64,000 nt of DNA, from NCBI GenBank assembly GCA_002633025.1, contig NMRB01000991.1, forward strand, positions 24,558-88,557. Direction: 5' to 3'. The notes beneath the pieces are model-generated. The model saw only the letters and a list, made by a program, of their open reading frames with translations. It did not search any database and was not told the DNA's origin. This document shows, in pieces, positions 43,799 to 55,168 of the stretch. Position 1 is the stretch's first letter. The number at the start of each line of letters is the position of its first letter. The stretch comes from Notospermus geniculatus (lineage: Eukaryota; Nemertea; Pilidiophora; Heteronemertea; Lineidae). The position numbers and the translations under genes were made by a program.

Positions 43799-44341
43799 TA
43801 GTGAGGTTTCGCAAATCTGACGAAACACAAAGTACGAAATACGAAAATGGACTTCATTTCCAGGACCTAATGCATTTCAGGAGATGGTGGGTACCACAAA
43901 TACCGCCTGCTGCAAGAGCGTCTTTTAGCGTATGACGTTAGACTGATAGGACCGTATGCACCAAGCGAAGATTATCTTGAACTCAGGTTGAGCCAGAACG
44001 TTTTCATTGTCACATCATGCCCTGGCAGACCTGAACAATAGAAAAGTTGTGGCTCAACCTTAGTTCAAGATAATCTTCGTTTGGTGCATACGGCCCATAG
44101 AGTTATGGTGTATATTAAACTTTAAAATTTATCTTTTGTTTCCACTTCGTAGATACGAAGTGGGAATTTAAAAATTCAAGATGCACCATCTCTCGGTCTA
44201 CATGATATGCTAAAAGACGCACTGGCAGTAGGGATATTTGTGGTGCTAACCATCTCCTGAAATACATTAGGTCCTGGATATGAATTTGAATTTCGTATTT
44301 CCTACTTCGTGTTTCGTCAGATTTGCGAAATCTCGCTATTG
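43799..44341. mobile_element. Palindromic MITE family P, copy 4 (interrupted)
   Basis: The ends atagtgaggtttcgcaaatc and gatttgcgaaatctcgctat are inverted repeats. It is longer than the other P copies because of the MITE nested at 43949-44096. Confidence 0.8.
43949..44096. mobile_element. MITE, GGNCCGTATGCACC family, ATA TSD
   Basis: The ends GGACCGTATGCACCAAGCGA and the complement TTTGGTGCATACGGCCC pair on through gattatcttgaact. ATA flanks both ends. A related copy is at 58204-58348 and a fragment at 55823. Confidence 0.85.
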
Positions 44342-44966
44342 TTTTGCGTTTGGTCGGATAAGTGCGAGTTGTGACGTCAGAGATAAGAAAAACGCTGTGG
44401 TGCCTACTCGGGTAGCACCGCGCTAGTAATCGAACTCGTATAAGTGTTTTTCTAAAAGATGGAGATGATCACAACATGATTAAATCTCGCCTCTGATGGA
44501 TGATACATTAATTTAAATCGTAAAGACCCTGGTTTAGTTACGAAACGTGACCTTCACCACGGAACAACCAAATGTCAAGAGTTCTTAACGGGATACGTAC
44601 GCTGCTTGAATGATCATCGTTCTCTTGATTAATGGGATTTTTCTGATGTTTGTGCACTGTTAGCTCGTTCGTTACTTCTGGATGTGAGTAAATCTACAAA
44701 AAAAGGAATTTCTCATCTTATATTCTCAATTACGACACTGTGCTTAAGGGGAATTAGTGAAAAGATAATTGTACACGGCAAAAAGTCACAAGTCTCATTT
44801 CAACACATTTCCATGAAAAACAAATTATAGTGATGTATTGGAAAACGGTTCACATTTTGAACTCTCAGGAACCATTAAATATTTCGTTTTTAGCACAACT
44901 TCCAGTGAGCTTTTCTTTTTTGCGTGGCGTCCGTAATCCTTCATCGTCAACGATGAGGTCACAGAG
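44342..44966. other. Unannotated stretch
   Basis: No gene or repeat is recognised. Confidence 0.4.
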
Positions 44967-45100
44967 CCCAGGGTCCATATTCATAAACATACTATTCAAA
45001 GTGTGACACTTATCTTTTGTGTTGAACAAAGGATAAGCGTCTGACTTAAACTTAAGTACTGTACATGTACATGTATAGTTTTATGAATATGGGCCCTGGG
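44967..45100. mobile_element. Short MITE with CCCAGGGTCCATATTCATAAA ends
   Basis: CCCAGGGTCCATATTCATAA is answered by TTATGAATATGGGCCCTGGG. It is 134 bp with an acatgtacatgtat run inside. Confidence 0.85.
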
Positions 45101-45225
45101 ATCAGCGAACATTATCATATCAAAAGCGTCAGTCAGGACTCCGATTCCAAGATGTCAACAGCCTGCTGGGTGGTCAGCAATGGCGACCTTCAACAGGAGA
45201 AGCCGGCCGGTTGTAACGTTTTACA
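45101..45225. other. Short unannotated gap
   Basis: Nothing is recognised. Confidence 0.4.
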
Positions 45226-45422
45226 GGGCCGATTTTTTAAACGATGGTTAAGATAACCATCGGGTTTCATTAACCCTCTGTTGACAAACTGACGAAGTAA
45301 ATTTTTCGACTTTATGAATCGTTGATAGCCAAACATTCTAAAAGTCAAAATGTAACTCACGGTTTGTCAGAAAAGCCGATGGTTAAACCGAGGTTTACCT
45401 TAACTGTTTAAAAAATCGGCCC
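45226..45422. mobile_element. MITE, GGGCCGATTTTTTAAAC family, copy 1, ACA TSD
   Basis: The ends GGGCCGATTTTTTAAACGAT and the complement GTTTAAAAAATCGGCCC pair, followed by ccatcggg/ccgatggt. ACA flanks both sides. Other copies are at 48615 and 51421. Confidence 0.85.
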
Positions 45423-45619
45423 ACAGTGTGACCATTTTTCTGTGTGATTCCCATTGTTCGAAACACACGGGGAAGGGGATTTTCTCTGTCGCTCATTGTC
45501 AAGTCGCAGCTTTTTCCGTCAGACAACAGGCAGGGAACACTCACAGATGGGCAACACTGAAAAACCGGACACTCGCAATAATGGCAGACCTGTCTGACCT
45601 TACAACTGCGATTTGGGTG
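45423..45619. other. Short unannotated gap
   Basis: Nothing is recognised. Confidence 0.4.
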
Positions 45620-45904
45620 TAAAGTCCGGCAACATCTAAGCGCGATCCAATGGAATGCGGAATTTAGGCAATACTAGTATATTAGGTACTTGGATTTTCC
45701 ACGGAACTTTAATCACACGTAACTCTTGAATAACCGATCGACAACGCGATGGGACTATACAAAAGGAATTTAGTGGTGCCCAATAGTGTGCAACGGATCG
45801 TCACCGGTTACGCAGGTCGAATGTAATTGAAAACCGCAAATTCCTGTCTCATTTCCTGACTTCCGGATTCCATTGGGTCGCGCTTAGATGTTGCCGGACT
45901 TTAT
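45620..45904. mobile_element. MITE with TAAAGTCCGGCAACATC ends
   Basis: TAAAGTCCGGCAACATCTAA is answered by TTAGATGTTGCCGGACTTTA, and pairing continues to ccaatggaatgcgg/ccggattccattgg. It is 285 bp with inverted arms of about 45 bp. Confidence 0.85.
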
Positions 45905-46174
45905 GTCAAGATGTGATACAGACAAATCAATAGATCATTTCTCAATATGTTTTTCTTTGTTTTTCCTTCTGGTCGCAGTGATGGGTAGGACCATAAAGGT
46001 TCAACTTACAAATTTAGCAATTTATAAATGTGGGCAGTATCCCTTTAAACCTCAACAGATTTGCATCCTGACTATTCCATATGATAGGCAAAACCCTTCT
46101 GCACGTTCACAGGAAATTTTGTTGAATTCCGACAAGTTGATCTTATGATACAAAAGGACTGAATTAATGAGAAC

Positions 46175-46470
46175 CCCACGAACGATGTGAGCGCAGGGTC
46201 ATCTGAGTGTACATTTCAATAGGCTGACGTACATTTGCACATGGGGCACTAATTGTGCTGAAAATAGTCCTGTTATCCTCAGAAATGGAATTCAAAGCAT
46301 CAAGTTGACAGGTTCATGTACCTCTTCACCACAAAAAAGCTGAAGCTCCTGCCTATTACGTAAAGCCAAAATTCAGGCAGTGAGAGACATCTGGTGGCAA
46401 CACATAAAGTGTATCCCTCAGTAAGTTCATCGTTCGCAGTTAAACCGTTATGGTTGATTCCTTTATGGTA
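46175..46470. repeat. 290-bp dispersed repeat, copy 1
   Basis: The sequence from gaacgatgtg to tgattcctttatgg recurs at 60557-60850 with minor changes. No terminal repeats were found. Confidence 0.85.
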
Positions 46471-46751
46471 GGACAGCACCAGTAAACACCCAGGTTGGGG
46501 GAAAGTTCAAGGTCAAAGGGATAATCCTAGTCTTAGTGACATTCATAATGTGTATGAAATGCCACTTAAGATTGGCAGCGTAATCCTCCAAGTGCCAAGA
46601 CAGACATTATTGAAAATTAGAAACTAATATTTCCCGCTGGGTGACAGTTTGTCTGTCTTTATTTGACGTGTTGTTGTATCTATGTTTATCTCATCAAGAT
46701 AAAGTACTTTAATTCTCAATTTGAGAGCGACCGCAATTAATTTCAAATTCA
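46471..46751. other. Short unannotated gap
   Basis: Nothing is recognised. Confidence 0.4.
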
Positions 46752-46856
46752 GGGACCTGTTTCATAAAGTGACTTTAGGCTAATGGTTCCATTAACTTCA
46801 ATGCATTTTCCATTTGGTTAAAGGTACCATAAGGTTCACTTTATGAAACAGGCCCC
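46752..46856. mobile_element. 105-bp MITE
   Basis: GGGACCTGTTTCATAAAGTG is answered by CACTTTATGAAACAGGCCCC. The inside also pairs (aatggttccatt, aaaggtaccataagg). Confidence 0.8.
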
Positions 46857-47023
46857 AGGTCTGTATATTCTCAGATATAGCAGACCTCCAACGATAGCCA
46901 AGTGGTTATCACATCCGCTCAACAAGCTCCAGGTGTGTAACGTTTTCCATGTTTCAGTGTGACAATATTACAATAGATTGCCGGAATAAGCGGCGACTTG
47001 ACAATGAGCGACACACAGAGAAA

Positions 47024-47546
47024 CATAGTCTCGCGCAGCCAGACTCTTTCATTACCATTACAGAGTCTGGCCCCAAACTTGTTTTTTACTGTTCGATAGT
47101 AGTCTCGCGCAACTGCGAATTTCGGCTCAGACTCACTCCCTCAACTCAGTCTCACAACCTTCCAGAATGTCTGAATCTGGCAATGAATCGATTAGCGAAG
47201 TGATCTGAGACAGCATCAACTTACTGGAGTTGAATTTCAGGCTGAAGTCTGAGCAGGAATTGTGTATCCGTATGGAAAGCGAGATCGAGAAAACCCAACT
47301 GACATTTATGGTCGTCGCCATGATGAGATCACATGATCACTTCTCTTGCCCAATCAGCAGCCGGATTGTGATTTTCAAATGGGAGGAATCGGCGGATGGA
47401 AATGAATGACTAGCTCTGTCCCTGATTAGCCAATCAGCGAGCGTACCAGGATCTTGGTACGCCTCCAAACAGTAATTTCGCAGTTTGATCCCAGACGCTT
47501 GTTCGATCCCCAGATTCGAAACAGCGGCTGGGTGACCGAGACTAAG
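47024..47546 (-). repeat. Dispersed repeat R2, copy 2 (uninterrupted)
   Basis: Reverse complement of 2213-3148 without the hAT-like insertion. The pre-insertion junction reads gaaatgaatgactagc here. Confidence 0.85.
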
Positions 47547-48250
47547 AGAAACAGTGAGTCCGTTTCCTAGGGTGTTCCGAACAATGGGAATCACACAGAA
47601 AAATGGCCACGCTGATAAACGTTACACCTGATTCTGATCCAGCTCTTCACATCCGTCGCGTGGGTCAGTAAGCCGTGGTGTCTTGTACATGTACGTTGTT
47701 TCTTGTACATAGTTTTTCAAGCGGCAGGTCAGGGGTTTGAATCCAGCTCTTCACGTCCGTCGCATGGGTCAGTGAGCCGTGGTATTATGAAAGACTAGCA
47801 TTTTGTAATAACCGAAGCTAGAAACAATTTTCCTAGTCCCTTTAAGCTGAAACAAGCCTTTCGGCGACATGGTTCACTAGAGGTTGTGACAAGCAGGGAA
47901 GATTTTTTTCATGAAGCGGTGGAACTGTCAGTCATTGCAGTAATTACTATTGGTTATGTGCGGTCACTTCACAAAGGAGAAAGGAAAAAGCATGCCGATT
48001 TACCGGCGGTGATGGCATTCCGTTAACTCCACACCAACACCGCCGATTCAATCCAATGAAATTCGTGTCAGCCGCCACAGATCAACAGGGTGGCCAATCA
48101 GAGACTGCGTTACAGACACCTATGGCATGTATGGTGCAGCAATGTTTACTTCTGGGTTCGGCTCTTGTATGGCGATGTAAATTCAAATCTGATTGGTCGA
48201 GATTGGGCTGTTTCATCAAGCAACCATTCCGGACGATATGATGTATTTAT
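47547..48250. other. T3 SINE fragments and unannotated sequence
   Basis: gatccagctcttcacatccg (47635) and aatccagctcttcacgtccg (47740), each followed by tcgc(g/a)tgggtcagt(a/g)agccg, form a direct repeat of T3-type SINE fragments on the minus strand. The remainder is not recognised. Confidence 0.5.
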
Positions 48251-48614
48251 GCAAAAACAGCAATAAACAAAAAAAGCATTTTTCCTGCGATCTAGTTATA
48301 GGCTATAATTATCGGACGAAAGTTTCTTCTTGACAACAACTTTTATTAATTTGAAAAACAACCATGTCGTATTTGCAGTGGGGGTGCACCACAAGGGCAG
48401 CGAACAGCATTCCTGACAGATTTTCTTCTGGAGTGGGCCTGGGGTTTGTGGTGCGAGTCCGTGCGAACTAAGCGCAAATCCCAGGTTAGCCTGGATGGGA
48501 AAAGCGACTGATTACAACAATTCTTGTATTTTGATCTTCGTCGACATTACATCATGATGATGGCTTCCATGAATCAATCACAGTTTTCATAAATGGATGT
48601 TCATTTTCTACATA

Positions 48615-48835
48615 GGGCCGATTTTTTAAACGATGGCTAAGACAACCATCGGATTTCATTAACCCTCAGTTGACAAACAGTTTGTTAATCGAAGTGAATT
48701 TTTCGATTTTATGAATCGCTGATAGCCAAACATTCTAAAAGTCAAAAGGTTTACTTCGGTTATAGTGCACGGTTTGTCAGAAAAGCCGATGGTTAAACCG
48801 AGGTTTACCTTAACTATCGTTTAAAAAATCGGCCC
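48615..48835. mobile_element. MITE, GGGCCGATTTTTTAAAC family, copy 2, ATA TSD
   Basis: Same ends as the copy at 45226, flanked by ATA (48612-48614, 48836-48838). It was inserted before the tandem duplication, since unit B carries it at 51421-51639. Confidence 0.85.
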
Positions 48836-49021
48836 ATAGTCTGTCAGTCGCCAGCAATGCTTGTTTACATGCTGAGCATTCCATTCCAAGCCAGCTGGTC
48901 AGGTCACTAGCCTACCTGTTGGTAGTTTTAATCTAGTTGCCTACCACCAGATGGCTCGGTGGGCGTAAAACATTGTTCTCCTCACCCTGTGCCAATGGAT
49001 GCTGGGTGAAATAAAGCAATA

Positions 49022-49188
49022 TGACATAGAAATCGAGTCTGTAAGGTGAAAGTCATTGCTTCCCACCAGAATCGAACCCACGGACCCTCGCATAAGCCAT
49101 CAATCGCCACCAGCACTAAAAGGCAGCACGCCTTAAACCACTAGGCCAAATCCCCATCTTAAAAAAGATGGCTCGATGGCCCGTGTTT
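49022..49188 (-). mobile_element. T1 SINE, full length, 12-bp TSD
   Basis: AATAAAGCAATA flanks it exactly (49010-49021, 49189-49200). On the minus strand it reads aaacacgggccatcgagcca, a short T run, then the tRNA head tggcctagtggtttaaggcg with B-box gggttcgattct, ending in gatttctatgtca. This defines the family's length as about 167 bp. It predates the tandem duplication. Confidence 0.9.
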
Positions 49189-50900
49189 AATAAAGCAATA
49201 CGGAATACCAATAATCCACAATTTCTTTATGAAGAGGGCGAAAAAGTACTTTCTTCCCTCGACAACATTGTCGGCAGTATCGTAAACCACGGCCTCATTA
49301 CCGCAATAAAGCCTAGGTCACAAATCCACCTGGCCCCGTACGATTTTCCCCACCCAGCGGCTTGCAGTGGATTGTAGATACTGAAACAGAGATCTAAGAT
49401 GAATTATGCCGAGATCGCCTCAATGGATAAGCGGAAATTAAACTGGATCAAACTGGGCACCGTAGAAATTGGCCAAAATGTCTGTTTTTACTCGCCGTAC
49501 GGGCCCCGGTGTGGATATGTGACCTAGGCTTAAGCGTTGCACTCCTCCATTGTCACACTGAAACAAGGAAATACCACAAGATTTAAAACAAGATGTATCA
49601 GACACTGAAACAATATTTGCAACTAAGTTACCCGTTATGAACTGTTGCTAATAGGCTGCACATGTATTGAAAGGTACGATTGGTTGCGATCTACTCCATA
49701 TCAATCTAATTTATATTTTTTTGAATCTATATTATATTAGCCTTGTAGTCTAAGGCGATTTCTGTGATTTACACAAACTACTCGGAAACGGCTCGACGAC
49801 CTTCTTCCATTTTTCACAGTAGGCCTGTGTTCACCGTGAAGTTGTGTTCGGCAGCGTGAGGAGCGATAACATCCGCATAAATCGCACTTTTGTTCGCTTT
49901 TTTCGACCCAAAACAAGACGACCGAGTCTGACGTCACAGTCGAAACACGTCACCGCCGTTGCCTTGCACGTCATGGTAACGCAGTGGTCCGTGCATCGTC
50001 AATCTGAACGTCAGAGAACGATTCGTGCCAACATCGTATCTCTGATGTATATCGGACAGCGCCAAGATATTGCTCCGGGATCTACTTCTTCGGTCATGCT
50101 CGACAAGACTGTTCAAATTTATCGATCTGAATGATCAAAGTTACCAATTAGGCATTGTGAGTGTTGCTACACATAGAAAAATGAGTTGAAGCATGTTACC
50201 TTACCTGATGAAGGGTCACTTACGCTATAGCAGCAGGTTGAACTTCTCAAGTGGTGAAGTGAAGGCTGGTCGGCCATTTTGTTTCGACATTGTAACGTTG
50301 TCCATCCTTGGTGTTATCACTGCCTAAAATGTGCCTTAATCCACTGAATAACTTCAGATTCTACAATAAATAAAATTATCCCACCCATAATGTGCAAAGA
50401 ACCCATTTATACGTGAAAAAGTATCAGCATTGGTCTGCACTATATCAAGTGCGGAAGGTTACGGTCAATGTCACAGACGACCCACTCACTTGCGGCGAAT
50501 CACTGAATTATCTCGTGATTTGCGAGATGATTACTACGCCGAGGTTCCTATATACAGTCGAGGTAGGTTACGATGGCCGCCCGAATGTAGCCGACTACCT
50601 CCGGAGATGACGTCGATTGATGCATCGTATGCACGATGAATACGCTGACGGTCACGTGCGAGGAATTGACCAATCAACACGGGGTTACATGGTAAAAGTA
50701 TATCTTTAAAAATCCAGTTTTCTCCATTTATCATAGATAATATCGAGTAAAAGGCACTTAAATATTCTGTTTGACTCAGAAATAATTAAGAGAAAAATAA
50801 TTTTCAACTTTTGGGAAAGTTTGATAGTGATGGTATCATAAGCCTGAGTAGAAATGAAATAGGTAACACCGTCTTATAAATCAACTAGGATATATTGAGA

Positions 50901-50939
50901 CAAGCTTTCGACCCTATCGGGCCTTCATCAGGTCTGAGG
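50901..50939 (-). other. Hammerhead-ribozyme-like core, copy in unit A
   Basis: The minus strand reads CTGATGA, then a 15-base helix segment aggcccgatagggtc, then GAAA. CTGATGA-helix-GAAA is the conserved hammerhead core, and in animals such cores are common in Penelope-like retroelements and retrozymes. Stems I and III could not be built convincingly by eye, so activity is doubtful. Confidence 0.4.
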
Positions 50940-51420
50940 AAAATCATGACAACAGGAGTATACATGCGACATAAATTGAAAATTATTTAAAACTGAAGGG
51001 TTCAACTCCGTGAGCGCATCAAGCTTAAAACGATTTGCCTGAACGAGCGGTTTGTATGCAAAAACAGCAATAAACAAAAAAAGCATTTTTCCTGCGATCT
51101 AGTTATAGGCTATAATTATCGGACGAAAGTTTCTTCTTGACAACAACTTTTATTAATTTGAAAGACAATCATGTCGTATTTGCAGTGGGGGTGCACCACA
51201 AGAGCAGCGAACAGCATTCCTGACAGATTTTCTTCTGGAGTGGGCCTGGGGTTTGTGGTGTGAGCCGTGCGAACTAAGCGCAAAACCCAGGTTAGCCTGG
51301 ATGGGAAAAGCGACTGATTACAACAATTCTTGTATTTTGATCTTCGTCGACATTACATCATGATGATGGCTTCCATGAATCAATCACAGTTTTCATAAAT
51401 GGATGTTCATTTTCTACATA

Positions 51421-51639
51421 GGGCCGATTTTTTAAACGATGGCTAAGACAACCATCGGATTTCATTAACCCTCAGTTGACAAACAGTTTGTTAATCGAAG
51501 TGAATTTTTCGATTTTATGAATCGTTGATAGCCAAACATTCTAAAAGTCAAAAGGTTTACTTTGGTTAATTCACGGTTTGTCAGAAAAGCCGATGGTTAA
51601 ACCGAGGTTTACCTTAACTATCGTTTAAAAAATCGGCCC
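51421..51639. mobile_element. MITE, GGGCCGATTTTTTAAAC family, copy 3
   Basis: The duplicate of 48615-48835 in unit B, with ATA flanks retained. Confidence 0.85.
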
Positions 51640-51669
51640 ATAGTCTGTCAGTCGCCAGCATTGCTTGTT

Positions 51670-52494
51670 AGCCCGCTTGGCCGCAAGGCCCAGCAGGGCT
51701 TAAGCTGTGGTTGGGGTCATTGAGTGGTGGTCTGTCGTGCGTCAATACGTACGTACGTACGTACGTCCGTCCGTCCGTAAACTTTTGGTTTGTTAGCGCT
51801 CTAGCGCCTTTATTTTTTGAGGAATCTTTTTGATCTTTGGTGGGTGTGTATATGGGCTTAAGATCTAGGTCAAGTTCGATTTTGAACGTGGTTCGATTCC
51901 TATTTTGGTCTTTGCAGGGAGCGTTTTGTGAAAAATTTCAAAGGGCTATATTTTGATAATGGTTCGAACTACTGTGTTGAAACTTTCTACACATTTACCT
52001 CTAGGTTATAGCAACATACAGACAAAATTTCGCTGAAATCAGATTCTTGACTTTGCCACTAGGGGGCCAAATAGAAAATCACTAAAAGTGTTATTTCTCC
52101 CTTACCAAGAGATGGATCTTTGTCAAATTTTTATCATGGGTATATCTAATGAGGATACATAAGATAACACTTGAGTTTTTGAATTTGACCTACTTTTCAA
52201 GGTCACAGGGGTCAAAGTTCTTCTGAAATTACGAAGTTGGCTCTTTTTGTAATGGTTGCTTTGAAACTTCGTACATATCTACCTCTTGATTACAACAACT
52301 CACAAACGAATTTTCGGTGAAATCTGATGCTTGAATTTGCCACTAGGGGGCCAAAACAAGAAAAACATAAACTACTATTTCTCCCTAACAAAGTGATGGA
52401 TCATCGTCAAACTTCTATCAAGGGTAAATAGGATACATAACAGAATACCGGTACTGCTTCCAAGCCAAGCGGGCACAGTGCCATTGGCACTATT
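51670..52494. mobile_element. 825-bp insertion private to unit B
   Basis: Unit A reads ttgcttgtttacatgctg through this point (AA/AT variant upstream). The insert starts agcccgcttggccgcaaggc and ends with ccaagcgggcacagtgccat followed by a small hairpin gtgccattggcac and a T run. gcccgcttgg and ccaagcgggc are inverted. It contains a cgtacgtacgtacgtccgtc microsatellite and two similar ~110-bp segments each with gccactagggggccaaa. The class is unknown; no transposase is seen. Confidence 0.8.
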
Positions 52495-52655
52495 TTTTAC
52501 ATGCTGAGCATTCCATTCCAAGCCAGCTGGTCAGGTCACTAGCCTACCTGTTGGTAGTTTTTTAGTCTAGTTGCCTACCACCAGATGGCTCGGTGGGCGT
52601 AAAACATTGTTCTCCTCCCCCTGCACCAATGGATACTGGATGAAATAAAGCAATA

Positions 52656-52823
52656 TGACATAGAAATCGGGTTTCAAAGGTGAAAGTCATTGCTTCCCAT
52701 CAGAATCGAAACCCACGGACCCTCGCATAAGGCATAAATCGCCACCAGCACTAAGAGGCAGCACGCCTTAAACCACTAGGCCAAATCCCCATCTTAAAAA
52801 AGATGGTTCGATGGCCCGTGTTT
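52656..52823 (-). mobile_element. T1 SINE in unit B
   Basis: The duplicate of 49022-49188, with the same AATAAAGCAATA flanks (52644-52655, 52824-52835). Confidence 0.9.
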
Positions 52824-52904
52824 AATAAAGCAATACGGAATACCAATAATCCACAATTTCTTTATGAAGAGGGCGAAAAAGTACTTTCTTCCCTCGACAA
52901 CTAT

Positions 52905-53138
52905 AGGGCCGTTTAGACGACAGGCAAAAATCCACAGGCGATCCGATCGAATCCGATTCTGGTTAAAAACTCGTGTAAATGCTATCCAATGCGGTCCAAT
53001 GTGGATTTTGGACCGCATTGGACCACAAACGACCACATTCAAATCTCGTCTGAACGCAAATGAGACCCGATGCAGTCGATCGGATCGAATCGGATCGAAC
53101 CTGAATGTGGTTTTTTGGCTTGTCGTCTAAACGGCCCT
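52905..53138. mobile_element. MITE private to unit B
   Basis: The ends AGGGCCGTTTAGACGACA and TGTCGTCTAAACGGCCCT are perfect inverted repeats. Unit A has the uninterrupted site cgacaacattgtcggcag. The three bases outside each end (TAT, ATT) suggest a mutated 3-bp target duplication. The ends resemble the TTA-flanked MITE at 29177. Confidence 0.9.
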
Positions 53139-53434
53139 ATTGTCGGCAGTATCGTAAACCACGGCCTCATTACCGCAATAAGCCCAACTTATAAATCTCC
53201 CGTGCGAATATACACCCACGTTGCACCCCTCCATTGTCACACTGAAAGACGGAAATACCACAAGATTTAAAACAAGATGTATCAGACACTGAAACAATAT
53301 TTACAACTACATTGTAAGTTACCCGTTATGAACTGTTGCTAATAAGCTGCACATGTATTGAAAGGTACGATTGGTTGTGATCTACTCCATATCAATCTAA
53401 TTTATATTTTTTTGAATCTATATTATATTAGCCT

Positions 53435-53871
53435 ACTCTCCATTCCAGTTCCGATTGGCGCGAGGTTTATCAACGATAGCTCCGCAACGGCTGGGCCGAT
53501 TTTAATGAAACATACGTCAATTGACTTGTCTTTCTTGGTTGGCGGTACAGCCATCATCACTGTCATTTTCCCGAAAAACGTGACAGAAAAAAAGTTCTTT
53601 CACAAATCACAGTTCGTGTTTACGGCCGAAATGGCGGCCATTTTGAAATGACGCAATGCATCGTGCACGTGTAAACTGCACTGAACAGCATAGCGAAATG
53701 AAATGGGTTTTGAGAAAGGGGTCCGTTATGCAGGCCTTACGCGAAAAATGAAGATAGCAGAAAGATACCGTCAAGAAAGACAAGTTAATTGATATATGGT
53801 ATGTTGAATTTGACCCAGCCGTTGCGGAGATATCGGCTGAAAACCTCGCGCCACTGGGATTTGGAATGAAC
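53435..53871. mobile_element. 437-bp foldback element private to unit B
   Basis: cattccagttccgattggcg is answered by actgggatttggaatg; gcgcgaggttt/aaacctcgcgc and gctccgcaacggctggg/cccagccgttgcggag also pair. Unit A reads attagccttgtagtctaagg across the site. The open frame of 97 codons inside has no domain. Confidence 0.85.
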
Positions 53872-55040
53872 TGTAGTCTAAGGCGATTTCTGTGATTTAC
53901 ACAAACTACCCCGAAACGGCTCGACGACTTTCTTCCATTTTTCACAGTAGGCCTGTGTTCACCGTGAAGTTGTGTTCGGCAGCATTCAAATTGCGTGAGG
54001 AGCGATAACATCCGCATAAATCGCACTTTTGTTCGCTTTTTTGGACCCAAAACAAGACGACCGAGTCTGACGTCACAGTCGAAACACGTCACCGCCGTTG
54101 CCTTGCAGCGTCACGGTAACGCAGCGGTCCGTGCATCGTCAATCTGAACGTCAGAGAACGATTTGTGCCAACATCGTATCTCTGATGTATATCGGACAGC
54201 GCCATATTGCTCCGGGATCTACTTCTTCGGTCATGCTCGACAAGACTGTTCAAATCTATCGATCTGAATGATCAAAGTTAACAATTAGGCATTGTGAGTG
54301 TTGCTACACATAGAAAAATGAGTTGAAGCATGTTACCTTACCTGATGAAGGGTCACTTACGCTATAGCAGCAGGTTGAACTTCTCAAGTGGTGAAGTGAA
54401 GGCTGGTCGGCCATTTTGTTTCGACATTGTAACGTTGTCCATCCTCGGTGTTATCACTGCCTAAAATGTGCCTTAATCCACTGAATAACTTCAGATTCTA
54501 CAATAAATAAAATTATCCCACCCATATAATGTGCAAATAACCCATATATACGTGAAAAAGTATCAGCATTGGTCTGCACTATATCAAGTGAGGAAGGTTA
54601 CGGTCAATGTCACAGACGACCCACTCACTTGCGGCGAATCACTGAATTATCTCGTGATTTGCGAGATGATTACTACGCCGAGGCTCCTATATACAGTCGA
54701 GGTACATGTAGGTTACGATGGCCGCCCGAATGTAGCCGAGTACCTCCGAAGATGACGTCGATTGGTGCATCGTATGCACGATGAATGCGCTGACGGTCAC
54801 GTGCGAGGAATTGACCAATCAACGCGGGGTTACATGGTAAAAGTATATCTTTAAAAACCCAGTTTTCTCCATTTGTCATAGATAATATCGAGTAAAAGGC
54901 ACTATTCTGTTTGACTCTGAAATAATTAAGAGAAAAATAATTTTCAACTTTTGGGAAAGTTTGATAGTGATGGCATCATAAGCCTGAGTAGAAATGAAAT
55001 AGGTAACACCGTCTTATAAATCAACTAGGATATATTGAGA

Positions 55041-55079
55041 CAAGCTTTCGACCCTATCGGGCCTTCATCAGGTCTGAGG
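55041..55079 (-). other. Hammerhead-ribozyme-like core in the GPCR 3' flank
   Basis: Same motif as 50901-50939, here about 90 bases downstream of the GPCR stop codon and on the same strand, so it would lie in the 3' UTR if the transcript extends that far. No clear AATAAA signal lies between the stop and the motif. Confidence 0.4.
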
Positions 55080-55168
55080 AAAATCATGACAACAGGAGTA
55101 TACATATATGCGACATAAATTGAAAATTATTTAAAACTGAAGGGTTCAACTCCGTGAGCGCATCAAGC

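Larger units (their letters stand above)
48251..51057. repeat. Tandem duplication, unit A (2.8 kb)
   Basis: Unit A runs from gcaaaaacagcaataaacaa to gagcggtttgtat and is repeated from 51058 as unit B. Its right edge contains the last ten codons and the stop codon of the GPCR. The junction shares TAT with both outer flanks (48248-48250, 55199-55201). It contains one MITE, one SINE and a hammerhead-like motif, all also in unit B. Confidence 0.95.

Noticed and set aside
50392-50610. 72-74 codon frame conserved in units A and B as a small gene
   Set aside because: The two copies differ by four replacement and two silent changes plus a 6-base indel, which is no sign of purifying selection. Conservation follows from the recent duplication.
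51670-52494. Helitron
   Set aside because: It has an end hairpin, but lacks a 5' TC, a 3' CTRR and insertion between A and T. The inverted ends argue against it.
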